NCBI RefSeq assembly: GCF_027942865.1
Contig: NC_134507.1
Location: 37,668,797-37,732,796, forward strand
Source: Odontesthes bonariensis
Lineage: Eukaryota; Chordata; Actinopteri; Atheriniformes; Atherinopsidae
Length of the DNA stretch: 64,000 nt
Reading direction: 5' to 3'
Shown piece by piece: positions 1-10,501 of the stretch. The notes beneath the pieces are model-generated. The model did no database searches. It was not told the origin of the DNA and worked only from the letters and a program-made list of their open reading frames with translations. Within the stretch, counting starts at the first letter, position 1; each line of letters starts with the position of its first letter. Both the position numbers and the translations under genes were made by a program.

Positions 1-413
1 CCGGCTTTTCTTCATCTTTCTGATCAGTTCTTGTTTCAACAACCAAGGAACTTGGAGCACAAATTGATTTAGTTTTTCCACTCTCCCCGTCTCTAGAGCC
101 ACACCCACCCACACTGGGAAAATTCTTAGTTGAGGCAAAACCTCACGGCTTAATATCTCCAGTGCAGAAATGCTGCCGTATTCTCATCTCGTTGTTGCCA
201 TCACTAAGGCAACGCCCACCTGCCTGGGGTGACTGCACTGTATGACCTCACCTGACAACTGCGCAGCTGCATATCAGCTGTGCAGACCTGCCAGCATTCA
301 GCAAACCTTGCAAAACATGGGTTTTAAAGATGGAGAGGTGTCGTTAAAGCAGCAACGCCAGGACAAAACCCAAGGTAGAGTTGCCCAGGGATATTCACGT
401 TATACAGTCAAAT

Positions 414-577
414 CAGGGGAGAGCGCGAACGCAGTCCCCCACTATCAGAAATTATGCAGTCGAGATTCCCACATTTGGGGAATTCGCAAGGGTCAGTACA
501 GCCGGTGTGCAATGGCTGAGCCTCGTCCTGGGTGAACCACCTTCTTGATCATGGTATCTCCCCTGCCAGGTAAGTAT
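414..577 (-). ncRNA. U1: U1 spliceosomal snRNA
   Basis: Read on the minus strand the RNA starts with ATACTTACCTG, the 5' arm that pairs with 5' splice sites, and ends with CGCTCTCCCCTG. Its length is 164 nt, the vertebrate U1 length. The region after the 5' arm, the loop segments and the 3' stem (GACTGCGTTCGCGC) all match U1. U1 binds the 70K, A and C proteins plus an Sm ring and starts spliceosome assembly in the nucleus. The copy looks complete and has an intact PSE upstream, so it could be expressed. Confidence 0.96.
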
Positions 578-626
578 GAGTTGGAACTGTCAGAGGCTGA
601 CACCTCTTTTCCAGGTGCCTCACTCG

Positions 627-646
627 GCCGGACGGTGCAGCAAATT
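627..646 (-). promoter_or_regulatory. Proximal sequence element of the U1 gene
   Basis: It lies 50-69 bp upstream of the U1 start on the minus strand and contains GCACCGTCCGG. The U2 and U5 genes in this window have a CACCG core at the same distance, the expected place for the SNAPc-binding PSE of RNA polymerase II snRNA genes. Assigned by position and by comparison among the copies in this window. Confidence 0.6.
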
Positions 647-838
647 CAACTGTCTGCAGTGCCATGCCAGCAGCTAACCTGAATCTGAAAAGCTTGCAGA
701 TTAAAACAGTCCGGCTTTTCTTCATCTTTCTGATCAGTTCTTGTTTCAACAACCAAGGAACTTGGAGCACAAATTGATTTAGTTTTTCCACTATCCCCAT
801 CTCTAGAGCCACACCCACACACAGTGGGAAAATTCTTA

Positions 839-2407
839 TGTAACCCGGAGGTATCCCCGAGTCACGTGATTTCAGTTCAGTATGTCAATTTATTCTCAGT
901 AATAAATAAATAGTTACACTTATGATAAATAGTTTATTTTTACTTTTTTTTGTTTATTTGTACTTGTAAAAACATGGTAAAAACACACTATATAGGATAT
1001 AATGTGAAATATTTAATTTGAACATAACTGTGAAATATATGCGAGTTCAGGAGGGTATCGCGGGAATTGGGGAAAAAGAGAGGGAGAGAACGGGAGGAAG
1101 AAGCTCCAGGCAGGTTTGCTAGGAGAAGTGTTTGAGAGTTACACGATTAGTTTCCTCTGTTAAGTAGTCATTTATCATTTATTGTGACACTTAGTGTTTT
1201 ATGGCGCAAGCTCAATCCGGGTTTGTGAATTTGATTTATTACATTGTTTTTACTATTGGTGAAGTACTACGAGTGTAGACACCGCGATAAGGCAACGCAC
1301 ATGACCGAGTGGTGCATGATAGCTAGCTAAAGTAAAAGAACTGTACACCAGCGCGCCGATTGTTGCTGGTTATTTTGATAGCAGGACAAAGCAGTGAATG
1401 TTGCTTGGTTAGCGCCTCAGACTACCAGGGACGTCTGAGGTTCCACCAGGTTAACCATCGAGGGATCAACGCGCCCCGGAGAGTGCCACTGGCGACCAGG
1501 ATAAAGTCAGTGGTTCCTCCGGGCACCGAGGGAGGCTCGCGCTTCGTGTCTCCACGTTTGCATGGGAGACGTGTGACACCACAGACAACCCACTGCAGCT
1601 CTCTGGGGTCGTGAGTAAAGACAGACTTTGACGGGAACAAACTTGAGAGAATTAACAGGCCTGCAACGTTTGTTGTTTTCATAGCCGGCTTTTTGTTTCT
1701 TTTATTTGGTGCACCGGTGCATTTTTGTATGAGTGTTGTGACTAGAAGGGTGACGTAAGCCTCACGCTCTACTTTCGGGAGTGTGGGTAACATTTGGTTT
1801 TATACTGTGGGGCTACTGTCTGCAATAGTAGCCTAGTCTAAGGGAAGTATTGGCCAACTGCTTTTGTTTTGTCTTTGATTAAGGGGGAGAGGTTTTTTGT
1901 CAATGTTTATGTTGAGTTACAGGGACAACGTTGTGCTGGGTTAGAGGAGGAGGAGCCTACTCTTCCATGCTCTTTTGAAGTTGAAGGGGCTGGTACTTAA
2001 ATTTAGGTACTGAAGGGCTTATAATTATGCAGAGTGTGGCCACGGTTTAGAGGTGTGGTCGGTAAAAGCAGTGAATATAGTGACATATAGTTTGAAGTGT
2101 ACTATTGAGTACCTTTGATTTATTGTTTTTTCATTTTGTGAGCTTATACGGGGGCAACATAGTAGTTGAGAGTGGGAGATTACCCATTTGTGCATTTTTT
2201 GTTTGAACTATTACATAGTTTTATTTTTTCTATTGAACATATAAATGGTGCTTAAACAAATATTTTCTTTTGGAAATTCATTGTATAACTTGTCATACTC
2301 TACTCACTTTAGGGTAACTGCATTACCAGGTACACATACTTACTATAGCTCAGCACGAACCCACTTTTGTCCACTTATTTATCTGAACGGTAATAGGAAG
2401 GGCTACA
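839..2407. mobile_element. Solo LTR, 1,569 bp, inserted in a U1 repeat unit
   Basis: The insert starts TGTAACCC and ends GGGCTACA, imperfect inverted termini with TG...CA ends. It is flanked by CTTA on both sides (835-838 and 2408-2411). The uninterrupted first U1 unit reads AATTCTTAGTTGAGG across the same place, so the empty site is visible within the window. No gag or pol follows inside the insert, so it is a solo LTR left by LTR-LTR recombination. The 4-bp duplication fits a Ty3/gypsy-type element, but no coding part is present to prove the family. Open frames inside it (1360-1614, 1422-1793) have no recognisable content. Confidence 0.85.
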
Positions 2408-2685
2408 CTTAGTTGAAGCAAACCCTCACGGCTTAATATCTCCAGTGTAGAAATGCTGCCGTTGTTGCCATCACTAAGGCAATGCCCTCCTGCCTGGGGT
2501 GACTGCACTGTATGACATCACCTGACAACTGCGCAGCTGCATATCAGCTGTGCAGACCTGCCGCAGCATTCAGCAAACCTTGCAAAACATGGGTTTTAAA
2601 GATGGAGAGGTGTCGTTAAAGCAGCAACGCCAGGACAAAAACCAAGGTAGAGTTGCCCTGGGATATTCACGTTATACAGTCAAAT

Positions 2686-2849
2686 CAGGGGAGAGCGCGA
2701 ACGCAGTCCCCCACTACCAGAAATTATGCAGTCGAGATTCCCACATTTGGGGAATTCATAAGGGTCAGTACAGCCGGTATGCAATGGCTGAGCCTCGTCC
2801 TGGGTGAACCACCTTCTTGATCATGGTATCTCCCCTGCCAGGTAAGTAT
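2686..2849 (-). ncRNA. U1: U1 snRNA, second copy, promoter cut
   Basis: This is a second 164-nt U1 sequence on the minus strand with the same 5' arm and 3' end, differing at a few positions from the copy at 414-577. Its upstream flank is intact only to 2905, 56 bp from the start, where a truncated Gmr1-like element begins. That break falls inside the expected PSE (the first copy has GGACGGTGCAGC here, this copy GGACACATGCC). The RNA body is intact but the promoter is probably dead, so it is best regarded as a silent copy. Confidence 0.88.
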
Positions 2850-2905
2850 GAGTTGGAACTGTCAGAGGCTGACACCTCTTTTCCAGGTGCCTCACTCGGC
2901 CGGAC

Positions 2906-5308
2906 ACATGCCAACTAACAAGTAAGCCCAATCAGACTCTAAAACCTGCTCCTCTATTACCAATTCCAGCAGTCAATCAACCTTTTGAGCATGTGATCGT
3001 GGACTGTTTGGGCCCCCTCCCTCGCTCGAAATCCGGAACTATCTATCTTCTCACTGTAATGTGCCAAGCCACTCGCTATCCAGCAGCGTACCCGTTGCGT
3101 ACCATCACTGCTAGGTCGGTGGTGAGAGCGTTGTCACAATTCATCTCTATATTTGGCATTCCAAAAATCATTCAAAGTGACCAGGGTTCGAATTTCTCCT
3201 CACACCTTTTCTCTCAAGTGTTGAAGCAGCTTAACATCAAGCATAACAAAGCATCTGCGTATCATGCACAAAGTCACGGAGCATTAGAACGTTTCCATCA
3301 AACGTTGAAGTCGTTGCTACGTTCTTATTGCATTCAAATGGAAGGTGACTGGGAGGAGGGTTTGCCCTGGTTAATGCTTGCGGCTAGGGAAGTAGTTCAA
3401 GAGAGTACAGGGTTTAGCCCAAATGACTTGGTGTTCGGCCATACTGTACGAGGTCCGTTAGCCATTTTGAGGGACCAGTGGATGGGGGAGGACCCTTCCC
3501 GGAACCTGTTAGACTATGTGAATGGTTTTCGGCGTAGACTTTATGCAGCTGGCGAACTGGCCAGGGAGAAAATGGAGCATGTGCAGGGAAAAATGAAAAA
3601 GCTCTATGATAGACGTACGGAACGGTGGGTTTTCAGTCCTGGTGATCGAGTACTGGCGCTGTTGCCCATCATAGGCTCGCCATTTCAAGCCAAATTTAAT
3701 GGCCCACACACAGTTTTAAGGAAGCTTTCTGATTTAAATTATTTGATTTCGACTCCAAAGCGCAGGAAAACCACCCAATTGTGTCATGTGAACCTGTTAA
3801 AACCATATTATGAGCGTGCGTCAAAATCACCTGGGTATGGTGCACAGGTTATCGCGGCGAATTCTCATCCAGCATGTTTAGCAACTAGAGCATCAGCGGT
3901 CACTACACCTTTGTTGGTGAGTGAGGTGGAGGCGGATGGGTTACCAGCTGTTGATCAAGCATTAACACATGGGCGGATGAAAAACTCTGAGGCTCTCTGT
4001 AACCTTGAGGCATTGTTGCAACATCTGCCAGAGTTAGAAAGGGCAGAGTTGGCAGAGTTGATTAGGTCTTTTCCATGTTTGTTTGGTGATACGCCTACTC
4101 AGACCCTCCTTATTGAACACGATATTGAGGTGGGAGATGTTCAGCCTATTCGTTAACGTGGGCATCGCCTTGCATCACGGTACCCAAAGCAGACGGCACA
4201 CCAAGGTTTTGCACTGACTTCAGGAAAGTTAATGCTGTCACCAGACCTGACTCGTTCCCACTTCCTCGTATGGAAGATTGTGTAGATGAGGTTGGTCATG
4301 CTAAGTTTGTAAGTAAGTTTGATATATTGAAAGGGTACTGACAGGTCCCTTTAACTCAGCGGGCCCATGAAATTTCTGCATTTGTGACACCGCACAGTTT
4401 GTTTTCTTACAAGGTTATGCCTTTTGGCTTGAGAAATGCGCCAGCGACATTTCAACGCCTTATGACTCGTGTTCTGGGGGACCTGGAGGGTTGCGCTGTC
4501 TATTTGGATGACGTGGTGGTGTTTTCTGACTCTTGGCGTCAGCATGTCGAGCGCATCAGGGCGCTGTTCGGTCGCTTGGCTGAGGCCTGTCTCACCGTGA
4601 ACCTCTCAAAATTTGAGTTTGCCAAGGCGACAGTGACTTATCTTGGCCGAGTTGTGGGTCAGGGGTGCATCCGTCCTGTGGCTGCTAAAGTGAGCCCGGT
4701 TGAAAATTATCCGGTACCAACCACGAAAAAGGAACTGTTGCGTTGTCTTGGATTAGTGGGTTACTACAGGTGATTTTGTCGCAATTTTTCCACTGTTGCA
4801 TCGCCACTCACTAACCTTTTGAAGGCAAAGGCAGTGTATATATGGACCCCTGAATGTCAACAGGCTTTTGAGAACATTAAAGCCTTGTTATGTACAGCTC
4901 CTGTTCTTGAGGCACCACGGTTTGACCGCCTTTTTTCACTGCAGGTAGATGCGAGTCATGTGGGTGCAGGTGCTGTTCTATTGCAAGCTGATGATCTGGG
5001 TGTTGATAAGCCAGTGAGTTTTTTTTCCCAAAAAGTTTAACTCCTACCAACTAAATTATTCAATCATCGAAAAGGAGGCACTAGCTTTGATATGGGCTTT
5101 GAAACATTTTGACGTGTATGTAGTTTCAGGCACTACACCCGTGGTGGTCTACACGGATCACAATCCACTAACCTTTTTGAACTCCTTGCAGTGTCCAAAC
5201 CAGAGACTGATACGATGGTCTCTGATGTTGCAGTCTTATGGGTTGGACATCCGATACATAAAAGGATCAGAGAATGTGGTGGCGGATGCCCTCTCTCGGG
5301 CCCATTAG
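2906..5308 (+). pseudogene. Gmr1-like Ty3/gypsy pol: integrase before RT and RNase H, 5'-truncated
   Basis: The reading frame is open from 2906 and begins inside the integrase zinc finger (the C-x2-C half seems kept, the H half is lost). It continues through the DDE core, with D in IVDCLG, D in QSDQGSNF and E in GALERFHQT, to 4156. The same frame ends with the lead-in typical of RT (LFGDTPTQT). RT follows with frame breaks (FCTDFRKVNAV about 4212; YLDDVVVF about 4500), then the RNase H part (4819-5308, TDHNPLTFL). Stops or shifts near 4156, 4340, 4773 and 5038 make it non-coding. The order integrase-RT-RNase H is the reverse of ordinary Ty3/gypsy elements and is the mark of the Gmr1 group known from cod and other deuterostomes. 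Gag and protease are missing. Confidence 0.85.
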
Positions 5309-5653
5309 AAGTATGGGTTGGCGAGGGACCTGGTGTGTTAGGACAACTTTGATCGGTTGATGTCCCCTTCCAGTTCCGCTTGCGGTGTCTGTTCCTGCCT
5401 CCTGTCTTTCTCCTCTTAAATGCTCACAGAAATCCTAGGCAAATCTCTGTTGCTGAGGAGCAAGAGTTTGGTGTGCTGGGGGCAGATGGCAGTGGTTGGA
5501 CTTTAAGCTCCTAATGGGGCAAGTGTTTTTTTTCTGATTTGTTTTTTTTGATAACTTTTCATTGAGCATTTAATAGTGCTGGTTGTGTGTTGTACCTACT
5601 AGGTTTTAAACATATTTCGGTTCCCTATATTGAACCTCTTTTTAGGGGGAGGG
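5309..5653 (+). other. 3' untranslated part of the Gmr1-like element with polypurine tract
   Basis: No gene is seen. The stretch ends in the purine-rich TAGGGGGAGGG just before the LTR, the expected polypurine tract for plus-strand priming. Confidence 0.6.
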
Positions 5654-6642
5654 TGTCACAGCCCCTGGGGCTTGTGCTGGGCATGTCTCTCTCCTCCCTC
5701 TTTCTTTGGCTGTGTTCGAAACCGCCTACTACATACTTGAAAACGGCATACTCATCGATCTGACAGTATGCAGAGCGTTTACACACAGTGCACTTCACTC
5801 CTGCCCGAGCCGAAATCAGCCGGCCTGAAAAGCTGATTTCGCTTAAGCTCTAAACTCTGTAAATATATAACTTTAGCAACATTTGAAACATTTTCAGGCG
5901 AGAAAGTAGTCATTTAGACCCCCAAGGTGTTGAAAATCTGACAAGATACCGGCTATTTATAATTTGTTCTCACGAATTCGGCGCTACTAAAGCTAGCCGC
6001 AGTGAGCAACGCACTTCCGGTTATGCCGTTTTGACTGCTCTCGTCCCGTTAACGGAATTTGACCGTTCAAATGGCGATGGGCGACGTCAAATTACGTTGC
6101 ATCTTGGGTATTTTGAGTGTGACGAGTAACCTCATGATGAATACTCAACATTTCGGCGAATCTAGTATGTATCTAGTGTACATCCGGGAACTTAAAAAAG
6201 TATGACTAGTAGGAATAGTAGGAGAAGTAGGTGGTTTCGAACACAGCCTTTGTCTCCTCCCTCAGACTAGGAAGCTGGTTGGAGTGTGCAGCAGTGATTG
6301 CGGCAGCTCGTACATCTGGCCGTCTGTGGGAGTGGTTTTAAGCCGCCTTATTTTGTTAATTCTTCCCTTTTGGTTCCTGGCTGGGTTTGTGAGAACAGCA
6401 TTGTGTTTTGGGATTGTTTGCTTTATCCTTTTGATATGTTTCGCACCATACAACACCTTTGCCGCACATTTATGCTCCATAACACCACTACACTACTGAT
6501 GACTGATTGCCACATCCCATTGTTTTACTTTTGTTGAATTCGTAGCTTAAGTTTGAATTGTTTAAATAAATTTGATTTCCTTATAACTTACAAACCGTGT
6601 GCTTCCTCCTTTTTGATACGGCTTTTGAGCCAGGTCGTGTCA
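5654..6642 (+). repeat. 3' LTR of the Gmr1-like element
   Basis: It starts TGTCACAGCCCC right after the polypurine tract and ends CGTGTCA where LINE sequence resumes; the intact LINE copy at 26869 reads through this point. A polyadenylation signal AATAAA lies near 6566. Without the 541-bp insert at 5708-6248 the LTR is about 450 bp. The 5' LTR is not in the window, so the 3' edge rests on the LINE junction and the CA end. Confidence 0.65.
5708..6248. mobile_element. Non-autonomous DNA transposon (541 bp) inside the LTR
   Basis: The terminal inverted repeat GGCTGTGTTCGAAACCGCC at the left matches the right end (GGTGGTTTCGAACACAGCC) with one mismatch over about 23 bp. TTT flanks both ends (5705-5707 and 6249-6251), a possible 3-bp target duplication. 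It has no coding capacity. A PIF/Harbinger affiliation is a guess from the 3-bp duplication only. Confidence 0.7.
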
Positions 6643-9530
6643 TTAGTAAAAGCAAAGGTAAAATCACAGCTTTGATGATTAAAACCTTTCCTTCAATGGT
6701 CAGTCCTCTAAGTCCCCAGTATCCTAGTCTTTGCCTGACTTTCCCTACCACGTCTGGCCAGTTTGATGATCCTCCTCCTTCCCTGTCAAATTTAATCCCC
6801 AGTATTTTCTGTTTGGTCTGGGTTATAGTCACGGGGAGTCCTGTTGTCTCGGTCGCTGTCCATGGCCCATAAAATCAGGCTCGGGTCTTGTCTCTGTTTA
6901 GTTTTGCCCAGTGTTCAAACTATGCCGAGATTTTCGGGGGGTCAAAAGTGTAATTGGTCTCCAATTCTTCAAGTCAGTCTTGTCTTTTTTTTGTGAAGAT
7001 AAAATTGGTCAACAGCTTGTTTAATTTCTTCCATTGTATCAACTGTGCACCCGTTCTCTTTTGTTAGCTTTGAAATGGCCCCCCCTTTATTTATAATTTT
7101 CTTTGTAGCGCTGTAGTCGCTTTTGCAGTCCCATCATGCGTCTGTTTTCCCTATTCTTTTTTCTCCTACCTGCCTGTCTAAAGAATGTCTGGGTCTTTTC
7201 CTTCACCATTTCCCACCAGTGTGCACGTGTATCGTAAAAGTCTTGAAGGGTCTGCCACTCGTGGTACTGCTCCCGGTACTGACTAACTATTTCATTTTCT
7301 TCTAAAAGGGAGCAGTTTAGTTTCCACAGACCACTTCCGGAAGTCACACCCGAAGAGAGTGATAGGGTGCAGGAAAGAATAAGGTGATCGGAAAAGAAAA
7401 CGGGGGTCAATCTAGCATCGGTTGGTGGGCAGTCCCGTGTAAAAAGGTAATCTATACGAGAGGCTCTGGTGCCATCACCACTGAACCAGGTGAAGCCCTC
7501 CTCTCTGGGATGCATGGTTTTAAAACAGTCCTGAAGTTTAAAATCCTTGCATATGCCCTGTAATAAAACCGATGTTTTGTCAACTTTAAAAAATTCCCCT
7601 GCTCTTTTTCTGTCACTCCTACTTAAAATACAGTTAAAATCACCCCCTAAAACTAGTGGTGCCCTACCTAGCATGTGGGACTGCAGGTCTTCTAAAAGGT
7701 CATACCGGTCATTTTTTTTTTGTTAAAGCCATAAATATTTAAGAGGTTAAAATCTTGTCCCATAAAAGTCAAATGTGCTAAAAGTGCCCGTCCGTCTCTC
7801 ACCACAGTGCTGCCCTTCACCAGAACCTGAGGGTTTTTGATTAAAATGGCCACTCCATAATTTTTTCTCTTCCTGGACATTTTGGGATCATTATTTGTAT
7901 TTCTCAATTCCACTTGTTGGGAAAATCGCATCGATTTAGAAACATTGCAGTCCAGTTCGCGCGTAACATAATCAGCATGCATTATGGGAAATGTAGCTTT
8001 TGGTCCCTGCACATATTTGACTTTATTTTGATTTTATTTTTAGACAATCAGACCTTTTAAGCTCTCGCGGGCCACATAAAATGACGAGGCGTGCCACATT
8101 TGGCCCGCGGGCCTTGAGTTTGACACATAAGCTATAGGAGAATCAGAGGACAATTCTGATGCAAGCCTCTTTGTTTGCTGGGCATCTGGGAGGGAGGCAT
8201 CCTCGCTATCATCCTGTGATTGGACTTCTTCACATTCTGAACTAGCTCCGCCTTCTGCCTGCACCACCTCCTCCTCCTCTCCAGAACTCTCCATTGGTGG
8301 GGGTGTAGCAGGCCTTTCCCCCTCCTCTGCCTCACCTGACGGCTGTCCACCATTCAGGGGTTTTGGCGGGAAGTTTGAATTTTCCAGCCCAGCTGTTTCA
8401 AGTAGCTCGTTAACTGCCTCGGTCTGCCCTCCATTTCCTTCCACGTTTTTAAGGATTTCAATTTGTTGGCAAAGGATTTTGGGCAATCTCTGAAGAGGTC
8501 GTTTAATTCTCCACAGAGATTGCACTTTCTGCCATTAGTACACTCTTCGAAGGTGTGACCGATTCCTCTATATTTGCCACAAAACACCTTCGTGTAGGCC
8601 TCCACCAGGTGCCCGTGCTCCCCATATTTGCATCAGAGTTTGTGCTGTCCCTGGTAGTGGATGTAGCCTCTGTTTTCTCCCAAGACAATCATTGATGGGA
8701 GATGTTTCAGGCCCTGGAAGCCCTGGGGGTCTTGCCATTGTTGGATGGGGACCCTCCAGGCGCAGTTCCAGATGCCGTCAACATCCCTCACCTTCATTGC
8801 CTGGCCTTTCACAGTGCAGAATCTTCCCAACCATATACAGATATCTTCTGCGTTCACCATTTCATTGAACATTCTGACAATTACTGTCTTCAGAGTATTG
8901 TCAGTAAGTTTCTCAACAGTAAACGCAGAAAACTGGGCTTGCACATTAACAAATCTCGTCCAAAACTCCTGCAGCAAAGCTGCAGTGCGAAAACTTACAT
9001 CGAAACCTTTGTTAAAAGGCAATGACAGGATGCAATTCAAATCGTCTGGCTTAAAGTTCAATATATTTTGAATTAGCTTCTGAGAGAAGTCCAATCTGGA
9101 CATCTCTATAAGCTTTCCTTCTTTTTCTTTAAATAAAAATCTAGCGCTGTGGTGCCTCCTCATGCCAGCATAGTTAGCCGACATGATGGAGGCACCACAA
9201 ACAGTTTTTAAATAAAATGCTTAAAAGAACAATAATAAATATCACACTAAAAACCCAATAAAGGAGTAAAAAGTGGATAAAAAGGTACTAAAAGTGATAC
9301 TTACCTTCCTCTAAAAAAACGGAACACCGACACCGACCCTGTTTCAGCTGAAACTCGTTCAAAAAACAAAAACCTGAAAAAAGAGGGTAATACAGGAAAA
9401 TTTAAATACAAAGAACTCCAACTACAAAAGACTTGGAATACTTTGATCGAATACAAAAAGGAACCTCCAAAGCGAGAAAATTTAATGCCGAAAAAGCATA
9501 AAATAGTCCACCCAAAGGAGGCGATCGCAG
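6643..9530 (-). mobile_element. Decayed Tx1/Keno-type LINE copy
   Basis: It is the same LINE as the intact copy at 25417-31039, on the same strand, with large internal deletions. Parts recognised: RT segment (about 6643-6890), short RT relics (6950-7080), endonuclease (7087-7674 and 7692-7870, with GGDFNCIL and a SDHL-type motif), ORF1 zinc-knuckle and tail region (8129-8632, frameshifted) and the ORF1 N-terminus (8633-9184), then 5' UTR to 9530. Its 5' end joins nucleotides 1-26 of a U2 gene. Its 3' end is lost at the Gmr1-like LTR. It cannot encode working proteins. Confidence 0.85.
7875..8128. mobile_element. Fragment of a hAT-like element inside the LINE copy
   Basis: LINE sequence stops after about 7870 and resumes near 8129 (compare 29100 and 29620 in the intact copy). 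The foreign piece contains GCGGGCCACATAAAATG and GGGCCTTGAGTTTGACACA, wording typical of hAT (Charlie-like) ends in vertebrates. Exact borders are not resolved. Confidence 0.45.
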
Positions 9531-9556
9531 TCTTAGCCAAAAGGCCGAGAAGCGAT
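9531..9556 (-). pseudogene. U2 snRNA 5' end (nt 1-26), cut by the LINE
   Basis: Minus-strand ATCGCTTCTCGGCCTTTTGG is the U2 5' end. The rest of the gene is gone, replaced by the LINE at 6643-9530. The U2 promoter upstream is kept, including the CACCG-containing PSE at 9606-9625, so transcription starting here would enter the LINE 5' UTR. Confidence 0.88.
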
Positions 9557-9605
9557 AACCCTCCACTGTTTCACATCCGAGCGCCCTTCCTGGCACAATG
9601 CGCAC

Positions 9606-9625
9606 TTGTGGCGGTGCTCTTTTTT
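9606..9625 (-). promoter_or_regulatory. PSE of the truncated U2 gene
   Basis: It lies 50-69 bp upstream of the U2 start and contains GAGCACCGCCACAA, identical to the PSE of the complete U2 gene at 23821-23840. Confidence 0.6.
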
Positions 9626-9836
9626 TGCCTACAAAGCGTCACTTTGCAGTGAGCACTCTTCAGCCGTTTCAGATGGTACAACTTTGCACTCCAGCCCGCT
9701 CCACTGAGCACCATTCAAACAACAACAATTTAGCGCTCCAGCTTTGAACATGGGCACGGTCTCAACAAATAAGGTGACTCTACTCCGAGAAGTCACTTGG
9801 CACAGCAAGAAGATTTCCTTTGCACAGACAGAATGG

Positions 9837-9951
9837 GCTTCACCCGCAAAGGTAAAGCCTTCCAAAAATAGAAACAACTCATTAATGTTGCTCTCCACGG
9901 AAGTCTTTAGTAAAAGGCGAAAGACTTGTACGTTAAGAGAAACCAGAGTAC
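9837..9951 (-). ncRNA. U5: U5 spliceosomal snRNA, copy 1
   Basis: The minus strand carries the U5 start GTACTCTGGTTTCTCT, the invariant loop 1 CGCCTTTTACTAAAG that aligns exon ends, an Sm-like U-rich site after AATGAGTTG, and a 3' stem closing at GTGAAGCC. It is 115 nt long, 3 nt shorter than the other two copies (a TGA/TCA loss in the 5' stem after GGTTTCTCT). U5 is part of the U4/U6.U5 tri-snRNP. The loss lies outside loop 1; whether it is functional is unknown. Confidence 0.9.
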
Positions 9952-10000
9952 GAGTATTTGACACTGCGGGAGCGGTGCATCAGGCTAGTTGGCATAGCCA

Positions 10001-10020
10001 CCTTCCCCACGGTGAGCTTT
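10001..10020 (-). promoter_or_regulatory. PSE of U5 copy 1
   Basis: AAAGCTCACCGTGGGGAAGG lies 50-69 bp upstream of the U5 start. The same block is at the same distance upstream of the two other U5 copies. Confidence 0.7.
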
Positions 10021-10352
10021 GCTTGGTTGAGACGCTCGCTCCTCGGCCGACCAGGTAGGAACAATCGGGCCCTATTCAATGGCTGCTTTGTCTTTTACTC
10101 TGTGCAAAAGACTAGGGGTCTTGAGGCTTTGTTCTGACCGCTCATTGGGTGTAGAGGTTTTTTTCAAGCAATTCTCCCAGTCGGCCCAATCCCAGAGAAA
10201 AGAGGAGCTTGACAGACACACACTAAGTTATCTAAGAGTCCCATTTTCAGCTGCAGAGAACAATCACATCAGGGAAGTCGACGTGCAGGCTCAACATCAG
10301 CCTCTCAAGCCAACTCTCTAGTAAAATAGGGGAAACGTATGGTTCCAGCACC

Positions 10353-10358
10353 TATATA
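10353..10358 (+). promoter_or_regulatory. TATA-like box of the 5S gene
   Basis: TATATA lies about 30 bp upstream of the 5S start at 10384; the reverse-strand 5S copies do not all keep it. Upstream TATA-like motifs near -30 are common in fish 5S genes. Confidence 0.5.
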
Positions 10359-10383
10359 ACACATATTTGTCACGGGGACTGTG

Positions 10384-10501
10384 GCTTACGGCCACACCGC
10401 CCTGAACACGCCCGATCTCGTCCGAACTCGGAAGCCAAGCAGGGTCGGGCCTGGTTAGTACTTGGATGGGAGACCGCTTGGGAATACCAGGTGCTGTAAG
10501 C
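10384..10501 (+). rRNA. 5S: 5S rRNA
   Basis: GCTTACGGCCACACCGCCCT to GGTGCTGTAAGC, 118 nt, with the internal control region intact (box A AAGCCAAGCAGGGTCGG, intermediate element, box C GGATGGGAGACC) and a following T run (ATTTTT) as Pol III terminator. It is the only full 5S copy on the plus strand; the other three are on the minus strand. Confidence 0.95.

Larger units (their letters stand above)
1..838 (-). repeat. U1 snRNA tandem repeat unit, first copy plus start of second
   Basis: Bases 1-130 recur almost unchanged at 712-838, giving a unit of about 711 bp. The second unit resumes at 2408 after an inserted solo LTR and runs to 2905, where it is cut by a Gmr1-like element. Each unit holds one U1 gene on the minus strand; the rest is spacer in which I see no further gene. 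Open frames across the unit (for example 242-535) are chance frames over the snRNA and its spacer. Confidence 0.85.

Noticed and set aside
242-535. 97-aa open frame, similar frame again at 2550-2807
   Set aside because: Both run across the reverse complement of U1 snRNA and its spacer; the likeness is due to the RNA repeat.
1360-1793. Coding potential in the first solo LTR
   Set aside because: Frames on both strands lack any motif and the LTR limits are certain.
9961-10060. Possible U4 snRNA (GAGCTTTGC word)
   Set aside because: Only the first bases resemble U4; the place is the U5 promoter with its PSE.
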